From: Spiroplasma endosymbiont of Nebria brevicollis
GTDB taxonomy: Bacteria > Bacillota_I > Bacilli_A > Mycoplasmatales > VBWQ01
Assembly: GCF_964030895.1 (NCBI RefSeq)
Contig: NZ_OZ034986.1
Span: forward strand, 558,001-622,000
Direction of reading: 5' to 3'
Length of the DNA: 64,000 nt
This document shows, piece by piece, positions 52,901 to 62,569 of the stretch. The notes beneath the pieces were generated by a model. It was not told the DNA's origin, ran no database searches, and saw only the letters and a list, made by a program, of their open reading frames with translations. The translations under genes and the position numbers were made by a program. How positions within the stretch are numbered: the stretch's first letter is position 1; the number at the start of each line of letters is the position of its first letter.

Positions 52901-54301
52901 ATGTTTGGTGAAAACTTTGTCTTCCGTGCTGGAACTATTTCCACCATTGCTAATAAAACTGCGTTTGGTTATGTTAAAGCCTATGCTGAAAAAATTGGCC
53001 AAACGGATATGCGCACAGCAAAAATCGAAATGTTAAGTCAAGGTTGTGTTGGAATCAAAAGAACGACTGGTCAACACCCAGGAGGAATTATTGTCTTACC
53101 AAAAGCATATGATATTACCGATTTTACGCCGATTAATTATCCAGCTGATGATACTAGTTCGACTTGAAAAACTACCCATTTTGATTTTGACGCCATTCAT
53201 GATAATTTATTAAAACTAGATATTTTGGGCCATGTTGATCCCACAGCTTTAAAAATGTTAGAAAACTTAACAGGAATTAACCCGAAAACGATTCCTAATC
53301 AAGATACAAAAGTACTATCATTATTTTCTAATTTAAGTGCATTAAATATTACTAAACACGATTTGCTTGGTGAAATAACAGGAGCGATCGGAATTCCTGA
53401 ATTTGGTACTAGTTTTGTTCGTAAAATGCTAAGTGATACGTTACCAACATCATTTGCTGAATTAGTCCAAATTTCTGGGCTTTCACATGGAACTGATGTC
53501 TGATTAAATAATGCCGATGAATTAATTAGTAAGCAGGGATTAAAATTAAAAGATGTAATTGGCTGTCGTGATGACATTATGACTTACCTAGTATATCAAG
53601 GTTTACCTGCCGAAATGGCCTTTAGTATTATGGAAGATGTGCGAAAAGGTAAAGGTGTAAAACCAGAATATGAAACTGTTATGCAACAAATGAAAGTGCC
53701 TAATTGATACATCCAATCTTGTAAAAAGATTAAATACATGTTCCCGAAAGCTCATGCTACAGCTTATGTCTTAATGGCATGACGAGTATCTTGATACAAA
53801 GTTTATTATCCTCATGAATATTACGCTACTTACTTTACAACAAGATGTGATGGTTTTGATATTGAAACGATGTTGCAAGGAATTGGTGCTATTACCAATA
53901 AATTAAAAAATATTAATGAACAATTAAAAAATAGTACTAATCAAAAAACCGCTATTACTAGTAAAGAACGAGAACTTATTCCATTATTAGAAGTGGCGTT
54001 GGAGATGCATGCTCGTAATATTAAATTTAGTAATATTAGTATTGAACACTCAGCAGCAAAAAGTTTTCAAGTAATAACCATTGATGGTGAAAAACAAATT
54101 TTACCGCCATTCATTGCTTTAGATGGCTTAGGAGAAATTGTGGCTAATTCTATTATTAACGCTCGTAATGAAAAACCCATAACTTCTAAAAATGATTTAC
54201 AATTACGAACAGGACTTACTAAAACTAACTATCAATTATTGTTAACAATAGGTGTATTAGAACATTTAGATGAAAATAGTCAATTAATGTTAGAATTATA
54301 G
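49952..54301 (+). CDS. polC: DNA polymerase III alpha subunit, PolC type
   Basis: A 1449-residue replicative polymerase with its own proofreading exonuclease, intact in code 4. Order: an N-terminal region, an OB-fold (about 210-310), a PHP domain start [15 protein letters not shown] near 323, and a 3'-5' exonuclease with [11 protein letters not shown] near 410, HNANFDFGF and [13 protein letters not shown]. The PHP domain then resumes ([16 protein letters not shown]). [15 protein letters not shown] and a zinc finger CPQCKASQF...CLKCN follow near 910, then catalytic aspartates in [15 protein letters not shown] near 961. The start at 49952 has AAAGGAAAC upstream; an ATG at 49928 is also in frame. 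Confidence 0.97.
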
Positions 54302-54331
54302 TAGCAACTATTTTAGAAGTGTAGGTGTATT

Positions 54332-55165
54332 ATGTATAAATTAAGTAATAAAGCCAATTTTTACATGCGTCTGTCAGCACTAATTATGTTGATTTTATTT
54401 TTAATTATTGATTTGATTTCTGCAATTTATTTTCCTATGGAAAAGTTTAAAGATTTAGGTTTTAGTGAGCGAGTAGGAAGTTATTATTCTTATTTTACAA
54501 CTGAAAGTAATTATATGGTTGTAATATATTTTTGTTTATATTTATTTGATGCTCATTTTCGGGGAACGAAACCTAGTTTTCAAACGCGATTAGCTGTAAC
54601 AGTTTATATTACTATTACCATGTTAGTGTTCTGGTTAGGAATCTTTACAGCAGAACAAGACCCGAAACAGTATAGTTTTTCTAATTGAATATCAACTGTT
54701 ATTTTACATTTGATTATGCCCATCACCATGATTACTAGTTTTGTCTTAACTTGTGGTCAAAATTTTGTTAGTTTAAAGAAACAACATAAAATTTATTTAT
54801 GATTAATTGTGCTTTATCCAGCTATTTATTGTATAGTGATTTTAATTCGTGGTCATTTACGTTATTTAGACTATATGGAAAGTATTGCTAGAGGTGATAT
54901 TCTTCCCCATCCACCATGTGACACGTGATATCCATATTTCTTTTTTGATTATTCCAATGGAGCAAATGGATGATTAATGGCTGCTGCAGCAGTGGTTGTG
55001 GTGTTTGGTTTGTGTTTTGGATTACAATATTTTTATATTTGAATTAACAATTTAATGTATAAACGTTATCAAAGTCGTGAACATCGGCTTCATTATTTTT
55101 ACCAAAAAGTATTACGAAAACTTGATAAAAAAAGTAAGCATGATAAAGATAATGGTAAAAAATAG
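54332..55165 (+). CDS. Pr6Pr-family integral membrane protein
   Basis: A 277-residue multi-pass protein with six hydrophobic segments (for example RLSALIMLILFLIIDLISA, TVYITITMLVFWLGIFTA, VILHLIMPITMITSFVLT, AAAAVVVVFGLCFGLQYF) and a basic C-terminal tail, KLDKKSKHDKDNGKK. It follows the Pr6Pr family layout (FTTESNYMVVIYFCL, CDTWYPYFFFDYSNGANGW). The function of the family is unknown. It follows polC by 30 bases. A broken paralogue is at 11415-12244. Confidence 0.75.
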
Positions 55166-55202
55166 TTATTATTTTAAATAACAAAATAAGTGTTTACTTT
55201 TT

Positions 55203-55238
55203 AATTAAGTAACACAATTCAATTAAGTAACACAATTC
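55203..55238. repeat. Two perfect tandem 18-bp repeats upstream of rep
   Basis: AATTAAGTAACACAATTC occurs twice without a gap (55203-55220, 55221-55238), 96 bases before the Rep start. Iteron-like repeats next to a rolling-circle Rep gene are candidate Rep-binding or origin sequences. Confidence 0.85.
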
Positions 55239-55333
55239 ACCGTAAGATAATTTATTAATTATTTTGTTTTTTGTGTTATGATTATTTTGTTATTAAAGTA
55301 TATAAAATAAAAAAAATACTTGCAGGTGTTTTA

Positions 55334-56188
55334 ATGTGTGTTCAAGAGAATTTTTATATTAAAAAAGTTTATTATGGTGCTTATGTTAAAAATATAATTT
55401 TACCTATGAGTGCTATATTAAATAATAAACGTAATGAAATTGGTATTAAAAATTTAGGTATTAATGATAAAAAGTTACGTAATTCTACTATTCGTACTAA
55501 AACAAAATTAATACATAAAGCTTATCATAATTTTTATAATGCAAAAGTTTTAAGTTTTGTTACTTTAACTTATTGAGATAACATGCAAGATATTAATAAA
55601 GCAAAACATGATATTGCTATATTCTTTAAACGCTTAAAGCGTTGGTGAAATGACCCTAAGCGTTCTAAGTATTTAGGTAAATTAAAGTATATGTATGTTT
55701 ATGAATATCAAAAACGTGGTGCTATTCATTTTCATATTTTATTTAATAGAAAAATACATAAAAGTATGTTACCACAGTGATGACCATTTGGTTTTAATGA
55801 TGTAAGAGTTGTTCAAAAAGGTACTAATGAAAATATAGTTAAATATTTAGCAAAATATGTTACTAAGGTTCAAAATGATGTTAAATCTTTAAATCAATAT
55901 GATTTAGGTGTACGTGCTTATGCTTTTTCTCGTAATTGTTCTAATCCAAAAGTGGTTAAAGGTCAGAAGGTAATGTTATATCAGCGTTTAGTTGACGCTT
56001 CTGTTAATGTTTTACATACACAATTTTTCAAAAAGAAAATTGATAATTTAGGTCGTACTATACTTTTTGGTGGTAGTTTTGATACTACTGTTTTTGGTGA
56101 TAATTTTAAAGATTATGATGAATATGTCTCAATTGATAGTATTAGATTCAGGAATGCAATTAAACGTGTACCAAGAATTTTACATTAA
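55334..56188 (+). CDS. Rolling-circle replication initiator (HUH, plectrovirus/plasmid type)
   Basis: A 284-residue protein. The HUH metal motif is YEYQKRGAIHFHILFNR (His-Phe-His) near residue 133. The likely nicking tyrosine lies in ENIVKYLAKYVTKVQ near 180. The upstream motif VLSFVTLTYW (motif I) completes the Rep order. Such proteins nick the plus-strand origin to start rolling-circle replication of plectroviruses (SpV1/SVTS2 type) or small plasmids. ATG 55334 follows AGGTG; four UGA codons read Trp. It is the first gene of a small run with a membrane protein, an ssDNA-binding-like protein and a Cys-rich protein. Confidence 0.78.
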
Positions 56189-56408
56189 GCAATTTTTAAA
56201 AAATAAAACTTATATTATATTAAGTAATAAAATAATTAATTTTTGAAAAAAACATAAGAATTTTATGAACTATTTAATATATTTAATTTTTGGAAAGTAT
56301 ATTAAAATCTATTTATTAATGATAAAATAATAATCTAAAAATAAATTAAATTTTTATTTAATTTTTATTTTTGAAAAATAATTTGTAAGAAAGTAAAATT
56401 ATATTATA

Positions 56409-57059
56409 ATGAAGTCTGTTTTTTATTTAATTATTGGTGCTTTTATATCTAGTTTAGTTGGAATACTTTTTTCTGTTATTACTAATTGATTTAAAAATAA
56501 AATATTTTTGGTAAATTATTATATAAAAAGTAAAGAAATATATTTTAAAATTGAGCAATTAGATTATATAGCAAATTCTTATGCAAATGAATTATTAAAA
56601 ATATTTAAAGATAATGAAATAATAATTGCACATATAAAAAAGCAAATTAAAAATAGAAAATTTTTAGTTGTATGTTTTTGGAAAGACTTAAATCCATTTA
56701 CAAATATATTAGATGATGAATATAGAAAGTTATGAAGTAAGTTTGAAAAAAAACTTAAAGAAAAATATTTTCAAAAATATTATGTTGTTAAATATATTGA
56801 AGACTCAGAATTTATACAAACTAGATTGATTAATATTTTAAGAGAATTTATAAAATATTCTGATTTTAATACTAAGTTTAAATATTCAGAAGAATTAGAT
56901 AATATTTTTATTAAATGAGAAATTTTTATTGAAGATAATAATATAATTGATTTGTATAAAAATTATAGTAGTCAAAAATATATTAAAAAAATGAAAAAAG
57001 TAAAATATATGTTTTTATTAAAAAATAAAATGTATAAACAAATTAATAAATGGATTTAA
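56409..57059 (+). CDS. Membrane-anchored hypothetical protein of the rep module
   Basis: A 216-residue protein. One N-terminal transmembrane helix (YLIIGAFISSLVGILFSVIT, residues 6-25) is followed by a long basic, Lys/Tyr-rich helical region (EKKLKEKYFQKYYVVKYIED and similar). Very low G+C, more extreme than core genes. No family recognised. There is no strong ribosome site; TATTATAATG overlaps the start. It ends 42 bases before a strong terminator (57101-57154) in the rep module. Confidence 0.5.
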
Positions 57060-57090
57060 AAAATATTAGAAAAATACTTGTATATATATA

Positions 57091-57450
57091 ATGGTTAATA
57101 GCAAATACGTAAAGTTTTTACCTGCAAGTAGGCTTTATGTTTTTGCGTTTTTTTGTTGTAAATTTTATTTTTTATGTCAATTGACAAAAATTAGAAGTAA
57201 TGAAGTAATTAAAGATGAGAAAAGTGGTAAGTCCAAAAAATATGATGTACTTACTTTTTCGCCTTTTTATATTACTGATAAAGGTATTAAAATATCAACT
57301 GGTGAAAAATCTAAGGATAAATGAGTTTTACATGATAGTGAATTATTTACTAAAATTGCAAAAATGAATTTAAGTCTTGGTTCCTATTATGATGTTGAAA
57401 TAACATGAGAAGCAAAAATTATTGACATACATAATTTAAAAACTAAATAG
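57091..57450 (+). CDS. Possible ssDNA-binding protein of the rep module
   Basis: The convincing part is about 90 residues: TKIRSNEVIKDEKSGKSKKY, DVLTFSPFYITDKGIKISTG, WVLHDSELFTKIAKMNLSLG, SYYDVEITWEAK, ending at TAG 57448. A small beta-rich protein behind a viral Rep suggests a single-stranded-DNA-binding protein, but this is inference. The start is unclear. The in-frame ATG at 57091 lies before the terminator at 57101-57154; a TTG near 57180 is the only later candidate. The ATG at 57174 is out of frame. Confidence 0.45.
57101..57154 (+). terminator. Strong terminator in the rep module
   Basis: GCAAATACGTAAAG pairs (two non-Watson-Crick positions) with CTTTATGTTTTTGC around an inner CCTGCAAGTAGG hairpin, followed by G and seven T. 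Confidence 0.7.
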
Positions 57451-57498
57451 TTATTTATTATAGGGTAATTTTAAATAATTATTTAAAGGATTAAATTT

Positions 57499-57693
57499 AT
57501 GTCAAAAATTAATAATTGTGCTTGTCAACAACCTTTTCATTTAGCAATGTATATGTGTAAACTTTGTGACCAAGTTATTTGTCCTAAGAAAGTTTTACAA
57601 AATTTATATACTAAAGAATATTATTGTCCAAGTTGTATATTAGATATTGCTTTGGTTAAACAAAAAGGACAATTACAACAAAAAGAAAATTAA
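57499..57693 (+). CDS. Small Cys-rich zinc-binding-type protein
   Basis: A 64-residue protein with five Cys-containing sites: NNCACQQPFH, MYMCKLCDQVICPKK, EYYCPSCILD. The two CxxC pairs plus flanking Cys/His resemble a B-box/FYVE-like double zinc site. The ribosome site AAAGGATTAAATT is acceptable. Last gene of the rep module. A hairpin AAGGGGCA ... TGCCCTT at 57714-57752 follows. Function unknown. Confidence 0.5.
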   Translation: MSKINNCACQQPFHLAMYMCKLCDQVICPKKVLQNLYTKEYYCPSCILDIALVKQKGQLQQKEN

Positions 57694-57788
57694 AAAAACT
57701 AAATAAGGGGCATATATATACTTTTTAGTGTATTTTTGCCCTTTACTCTAATTAGTATAAATATGCTCCTTAAAGATGAAAAATATGC

Positions 57789-58445
57789 ATGACACTACTA
57801 GAATTAGGAGCAGACGTATACGGGCCAAGTCCACAGGAAGGTTCACGATTGGAGTTGGCTTTACGTAATAACTATTTAACATTAGCAAAGGAATTAATGG
57901 AAAGAGGATTTGATGTTAATTTTGCCGACAAAAACCAAGAAACTGCTTTGCATAAAATGTGTTCTAACGGAACTGATGAAAAAATTTTATTTTTACTTGA
58001 GCATGGAGCTGATGTTAAATGTAAAAATGCAGAAGGTAAGACACCATTAGAAATTTATCGTGCTAGCGATAATTGTTCACAAGCAGTAATAGCAAAATTT
58101 GAAAAGCAAGCAAATGAATTACAAAAACTATCGGAAATTAAAGTTGATAGATTAGAAGAAATAAGCGTTAATGAATTTTCAATAAATAGTCCATCTACAT
58201 CATCTAATTGTGATTATAATCAAAAACAAACAAATAAACTTAGTAATAAAAAATAACTTCCACCAATGACTCAAACGGCATCTATCAAAGAATGCTCTTT
58301 TAAACAACCTGAACGTGCTTCTTACAACAGTGGAGATACTAATAATGTTGCAAAATTAGCACAAAAAGTTCAAGAAGCAGAAAAACAAAAAGATCGCGAA
58401 AAAATAATGTCAAAACAAAAAAATATTTCTTTCTCTATGAGATAA
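57789..58445 (+). pseudogene. Ankyrin-repeat protein with in-frame stop
   Basis: The reading starts in the middle of a repeat (TLLELGADVYGPSPQEGSRL) and contains two fuller repeats (YLTLAKELMERGFDVNFADK; DEKILFLLEHGADVKCKNAE, GKTPLEIY), then a Ser/Asn-rich tail to TAA 58254. The same frame continues without another stop for 62 codons (QTASIKECSFKQPERASYNS ... QKNISFSMR) to TAA 58443. There is no ribosome site before ATG 57789. So it is truncated at the 5' end and carries a nonsense codon. Possibly a former host-interaction protein. Confidence 0.6.
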
Positions 58446-58502
58446 CTTGAATAAGCTACAATTATATTGTAGCGTGAATCTTAAGAGTTAAGCATTAATA
58501 AA

Positions 58503-58700
58503 ATTAGGCTTTCCAATTAACTGTGTAAGTTAATTTTATAAAATTACTAATTAAGATTAATTTTATCTTCAAATTTTATCATAAAATGAGCGATTGCTTC
58601 ATTTCAATTTTGAATTAGCATTGTTCATTTTTTGTCATTGATTCAATTGCTAAATAAAAGATTTTGAAAACTGACATGTCATTAGGAGCGTATGTCCAAT
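58503..58700 (-). mobile_element. IS256-type (mutator) transposase 3' fragment
   Basis: The minus-strand reading APNDMSVFKIFYLAIESMTK, NEQC, a frame shift, then IQNWNEAIAHFMIKFEDKIN matches the C-terminus of IS256-family transposases (FP-D-SL-K-LYLA ... RDWGQILAQL.I.FEERI). The 90 bases to 58503 continue into the element end (AAATTAGGCTTTCCAATTAA on the plus strand) and match a second relic at 42175-42264. Confidence 0.65.
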
Positions 58701-58721
58701 AAACTAAATATTGCTTTGATT

Positions 58722-58846
58722 TTTAATGTTAAATAGTCAGTTTGGTCTGTTTCAGGTGGCGTGTTAGTTGTACCACAGGTTATGACATTTAGTAGTTACT
58801 GCATTGTCAGTATTAATAGGGTTAATAAAGATAGTAGTTTTCTCAT
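58722..58846 (-). pseudogene. Ghost of lipoprotein gene start
   Basis: The minus-strand reading MRKLLSLLTLLILTMQ, stop, then NVITCGTTNTPPETDQTDYL matches the start of the lipoprotein at 4522 (MRKLLSLLTVLTVTTPVSL, NVIACGGTKTPPETDQTDYL). The promoter-side sequence 58847-58960 also matches 4523-4650. Only about 40 codons remain. Confidence 0.85.
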
Positions 58847-59191
58847 ATTTTCTTACCTTTTTTCTTTTTCGTATTGAAAGCACCACTTATTTAGTGAAAC
58901 ACTCTACTATTTATTATATATAAGTGTTAAATGCGCTTAGAGAGGAGTGTCTCTAAGTTGAATAACACTATTAAACTAAAAATTGATTTGCATCCTTAGC
59001 ACAAGAATAACTACCATATGAAGGTTATAAAACTACAAAAGAAGGTATTGATTTAATGTTCCACCAATAACCTAATTTAAAATACAATAATAAAATTTCA
59101 TTTTAGGAATCAGAAATTTGTTTTTAAAAATTTTTACATTTTTAGCTCAAAAATAAGATAAAATATTAGTATTAAAGAAAAAGGTGAACCA
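58847..59191. other. Gap before helicase gene
   Basis: It holds the ghost lipoprotein leader (to about 58960). Near 58995-59070 an open stretch reads LPYEGYKTTKEGIDLMFHQ, without a start. Otherwise AT-rich with no feature. Confidence 0.4.
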
Positions 59192-60553
59192 ATGTCATTT
59201 CAACAATTCAATTTACAACCATGATTAATTGATAATTTACAAAAAGAAAAAATTATCACCCCCACACAAGTACAAACAGAAATTATTCCACTTGCACTAA
59301 ATAATCAAAACTTAATTATTCAAAGTCCAACTGGAAGTGGTAAAACCCACACTTTTTTAATTCCGATTTTAAATAAATGTGATACTACCATTAAAACTAC
59401 CCAAGCGGTTATTATTGCCCCAACCAGAGAACTTGCCCAACAAACATTTAACTTTTGTAAAGCGTTAATGAAAGACCAAGATATTACTATTGCGTGTTTA
59501 GTTGGCGGAAAAGATATTAACCGTCAAAGTAATAATTTAATACATAATCAACCTCAAATTGTTATTGGTACGCCAACTAGATTAAAAAAATTATATGAAT
59601 TAAATATGTTAGCAATTACTACTACTAAGATTTTAGTAATTGATGAATGTGATATGCTCTTTGAAATGGGTTTCATGGATGATTTAGACTTTTTAATTTC
59701 TAAAATGCACCAACAAGTACAAATCATGACTTTTTCAGCAACGATTTTACCACAACTTGCTAGTTGATTAAAAAAATATATGACTAATACAACAACGATT
59801 ACTATTGCCAATCAAGCTCAACAAATTCGTCATGTTTTTATTAATCTTCACCATCAAGATGTTAAAAAACAATTACCATCTTTACTGTCGATGTTTGAGC
59901 CATATTTATGCTTAATCTTTGTTAACAATAAAGATGAAATTAAGACCATTGGTGATATTTTAATTAAACTAGATAAAAAAGTAGCAATCTTACATGGTGG
60001 ATTACCAGCCCGTGAACGAACACAAACTTTTAAGCGTATTAAAAACTTTGATTATCAATACGTTATTTGTTCTGACATTGCTGCCAGAGGAATTGATATT
60101 GAAGGAGTATCACATGTTATTTCTTTACAATTACCAACTAATAATATGGAGTACTATTTTCACCGTGCTGGAAGAACTGGACGTGGTAAATACTCTGGTA
60201 TTTCTTATGTCTTTTATGACAAAAGTGATAACTCCGCGCTCCATAAATTAAAAAACTTACATGTTCCTTTAGAATATTATAAAATTAAAGATAATAAATT
60301 AGTAGCAGAAATTACTAGTGAAACTATTGTTCGCAAAGGTAAAAAAAATCAACCTAACAAAGCAGAACAATACATTATTAATAAATTTAAAGCTAACAAA
60401 AAAGTCACGCCTGGCTACAAGAAAAAATTAAACCGTGATTTAGAAGCAGTTAAAAAAGCAACTAGACGCCAGCACATTAAAGCATCAATTAAAAAAATCA
60501 AAAAAACGGAAGCTATTGCCCGTAGAAAAAAATTATTTGAAGAATCTAAATAA
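59192..60553 (+). CDS. DEAD-box-family RNA helicase (DECD variant)
   Basis: A 453-residue ATP-dependent RNA helicase. Q motif region MSFQQFNLQPW ... TPTQVQTEIIP, motif I SPTGSGKTHTF near 50, Ia APTRELAQQT, Ib GTPTRL, motif II IDECDMLFEMGF (DECD instead of DEAD), motif III TFSATI, motif V SDIAARGIDIEG and motif VI YFHRAGRTGRG. The tail is highly basic (YKKKLNRDLEAVKKATRRQH ... RRKKL), as in CshA/CshB-type helicases that act in mRNA decay or ribosome assembly. AAAGGTG precedes the ATG. nfo follows 18 bases later. Confidence 0.93.
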
Positions 60554-60571
60554 CGAAAGTTGGATAAATTA

Positions 60572-61468
60572 ATGGAAGCAAAAGATTTAATTATTGGTTG
60601 CCATGTCGCAATGAAAGCACCTAAATATTTACTCAATTCACTCCAAGAAGCACTTAGTTATGGTGCCAATGCTTTTATGATTTATACAGGGGCACCACAA
60701 AATACCATTCGTAAACCAACCAAAGATTTATTCATTACTGAATTTCAACAAACGTTAAAAACTAATAATATTAGTATTGACAATGTTATTGTTCATGCCC
60801 CATATATTATTAACTTAGGTAATAGTGTCAAACCTAGTACTTTTCAATTGGCAGTTGATTTTTTACGTACCGAGATTATACGTTGCCAAGACATTGGTAT
60901 TAAAACCTTAGTTTTACATCCAGGCGCTGCTGTGGGAGCACTACCCCAAGTTGCTTTAGATCAAATTGTGAAAGGACTAGACGCTGCTTGTTTACCTAAT
61001 CAAACTTTAAAGATTGCTTTAGAAACGATGTCAGGTAAAGGTAGCGAAGTAGGAATTAATTTTGAACAATTACAATATATTATTAATAATGTTAAACAAC
61101 CTAACTTAATTGGTGTTTGTTGAGACACTTGTCATTTATCTGATGCTGGTTATGATTTAAATAATAATTTAGATGAAGTTATAAATGAGTTTGATCATCT
61201 AATTGGTTTAGAAAAATTATTTGTTATGCACATTAATGACTCTAAAAACCCACTTGGTAGTCGTAAAGACCGACATGCCAATTTAGGAATGGGTTATTTA
61301 GGTTTTGAAACTTTAGTTAATATCATTTATCATCCTAAGTTAATTAACAAAATTAAGATTTTAGAAACGCCCTGAATTAATGACCAATCACCATACTTAC
61401 ATGAAATCAAAATGATTAGAACTAAACAATATAATAAAGACATCTTATTAGCATTAGGGGAAAAATAA
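60572..61468 (+). CDS. nfo: Endonuclease IV (AP endonuclease)
   Basis: A 298-residue TIM-barrel zinc enzyme that cuts DNA 5' to abasic sites in base excision repair. Metal-binding residues are visible in order: [12 protein letters not shown] (His), [11 protein letters not shown] (His), ALETMSGKG (Glu), [13 protein letters not shown] (Asp, His), [20 protein letters not shown] (His, Asp, His) and KILETPW (Glu). ATG 60572 is preferred over the upstream TTG at 60560. The stop is followed after one base by the nadD ATG, so the two are co-translated. Confidence 0.96.
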
Positions 61469-61469
61469 C

Positions 61470-62567
61470 ATGAAAAAAATTGGTATTTTGGGTGGTACCT
61501 TTGACCCGTTTCACAATCAGCATTTAAATATTATCAAAACTGCTTATCAAAAACTGCAATTAGATGAAGTATGAATTTTACCAACCAACCAAAATCCCTT
61601 AAAAGATAGTGTTAGTGCAACTAGTGAACAACGAGTAGCAATGATTAACTTAGTCATTAAAGATTATCCATGATTAAAACTTAACGAATATGAATTGACA
61701 AATAGTGAACCTAGTTGTACTATTAATACCGTTACTTATTTTACTAACACTTATTGTGACTATAAATTCTATTTTATCATTGGTTCTGATAATTTATACA
61801 CTTTAAACCAGTGGCAAGGCATTGACCAATTAATTAATTTAGTAAAAATTGTTGTTGTTAATCGCCCCCATTTTCGGAAAACGTTAGATTTAATGAAAAA
61901 ATATCAATGTCGTAACTTAGTTGTCAGTCCAAGTAGTGACATTAGTTCTGCCAAAATCAGAAGTGGCGAAGTCATAAATCAACTTGATAGTAGGGTAAAT
62001 AATTATATTAATAATAATTTATTATACAATAATACTAGGTTGCAATTTAATTTAGATGAGAAACGAACACAACATTGTCTTAATGTTGGTGAAATGGCAC
62101 GAAAATTGGCTATTCACTATAATATTAATCCTATTCATGCCCAAATTGCTGGTAATTATCATGATCTTTGTAAACAGTGAAGTAAAGGCAAAATGACAAG
62201 GTATTTAACGAAACATAATAAAGATATCCTACAAGAACCGTTTCCAGTTTGACACGGTTATGTAGCAGCATTATATTTAAAAAACCATTATCTAGTCACT
62301 AATGAGGCAATCATTCTCGCGATTGCTAAACATACTATGGGTGCTATTATGATGACAAAATTAGATTTAATAGTGTTATTAGCTGATAAAATTTCTATCG
62401 AACGAACATCACCTTATGTCGAACAATTACGAACACTGGCATTTAAAGATTTAACTTTAGCCTTTAAATTTTATTTAAAAACCTTAAAAACCAATTTGGA
62501 AGCAAAACATCAACCACTAAATAAAAACTTTTTAACAATTTATGAATCATGAATCACTAAGGAGTAA
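61470..62567 (+). CDS. nadD: Nicotinate-nucleotide adenylyltransferase fused to YqeK-like HD domain
   Basis: A 365-residue two-domain protein. Residues 1-190 are NadD (GILGGTFDPFHNQHLNI with the nucleotidyl-transferase HxxH-like site, LPTNQNPLKD, FIIGSDNLYTLNQWQ, SSAKIRSGEV); it makes nicotinate adenine dinucleotide in NAD synthesis. Residues 195-360 are an HD hydrolase of the YqeK type (RTQHCLNVGEMARKLA, AGNYHDLCKQWSK with the HD pair, WHGYVAALYLK, AIAKHTMG), which in relatives cleaves Ap4A. The two are adjacent genes in Bacillus (nadD, yqeK), so the fusion fits. It follows nfo by one base. Confidence 0.94.
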
Positions 62568-62569
62568 CA

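Noticed and set aside
59630-59660. DECD instead of DEAD in the helicase as an inactivating change
   Set aside because: DECD occurs in active members of the family, and all other motifs are intact.
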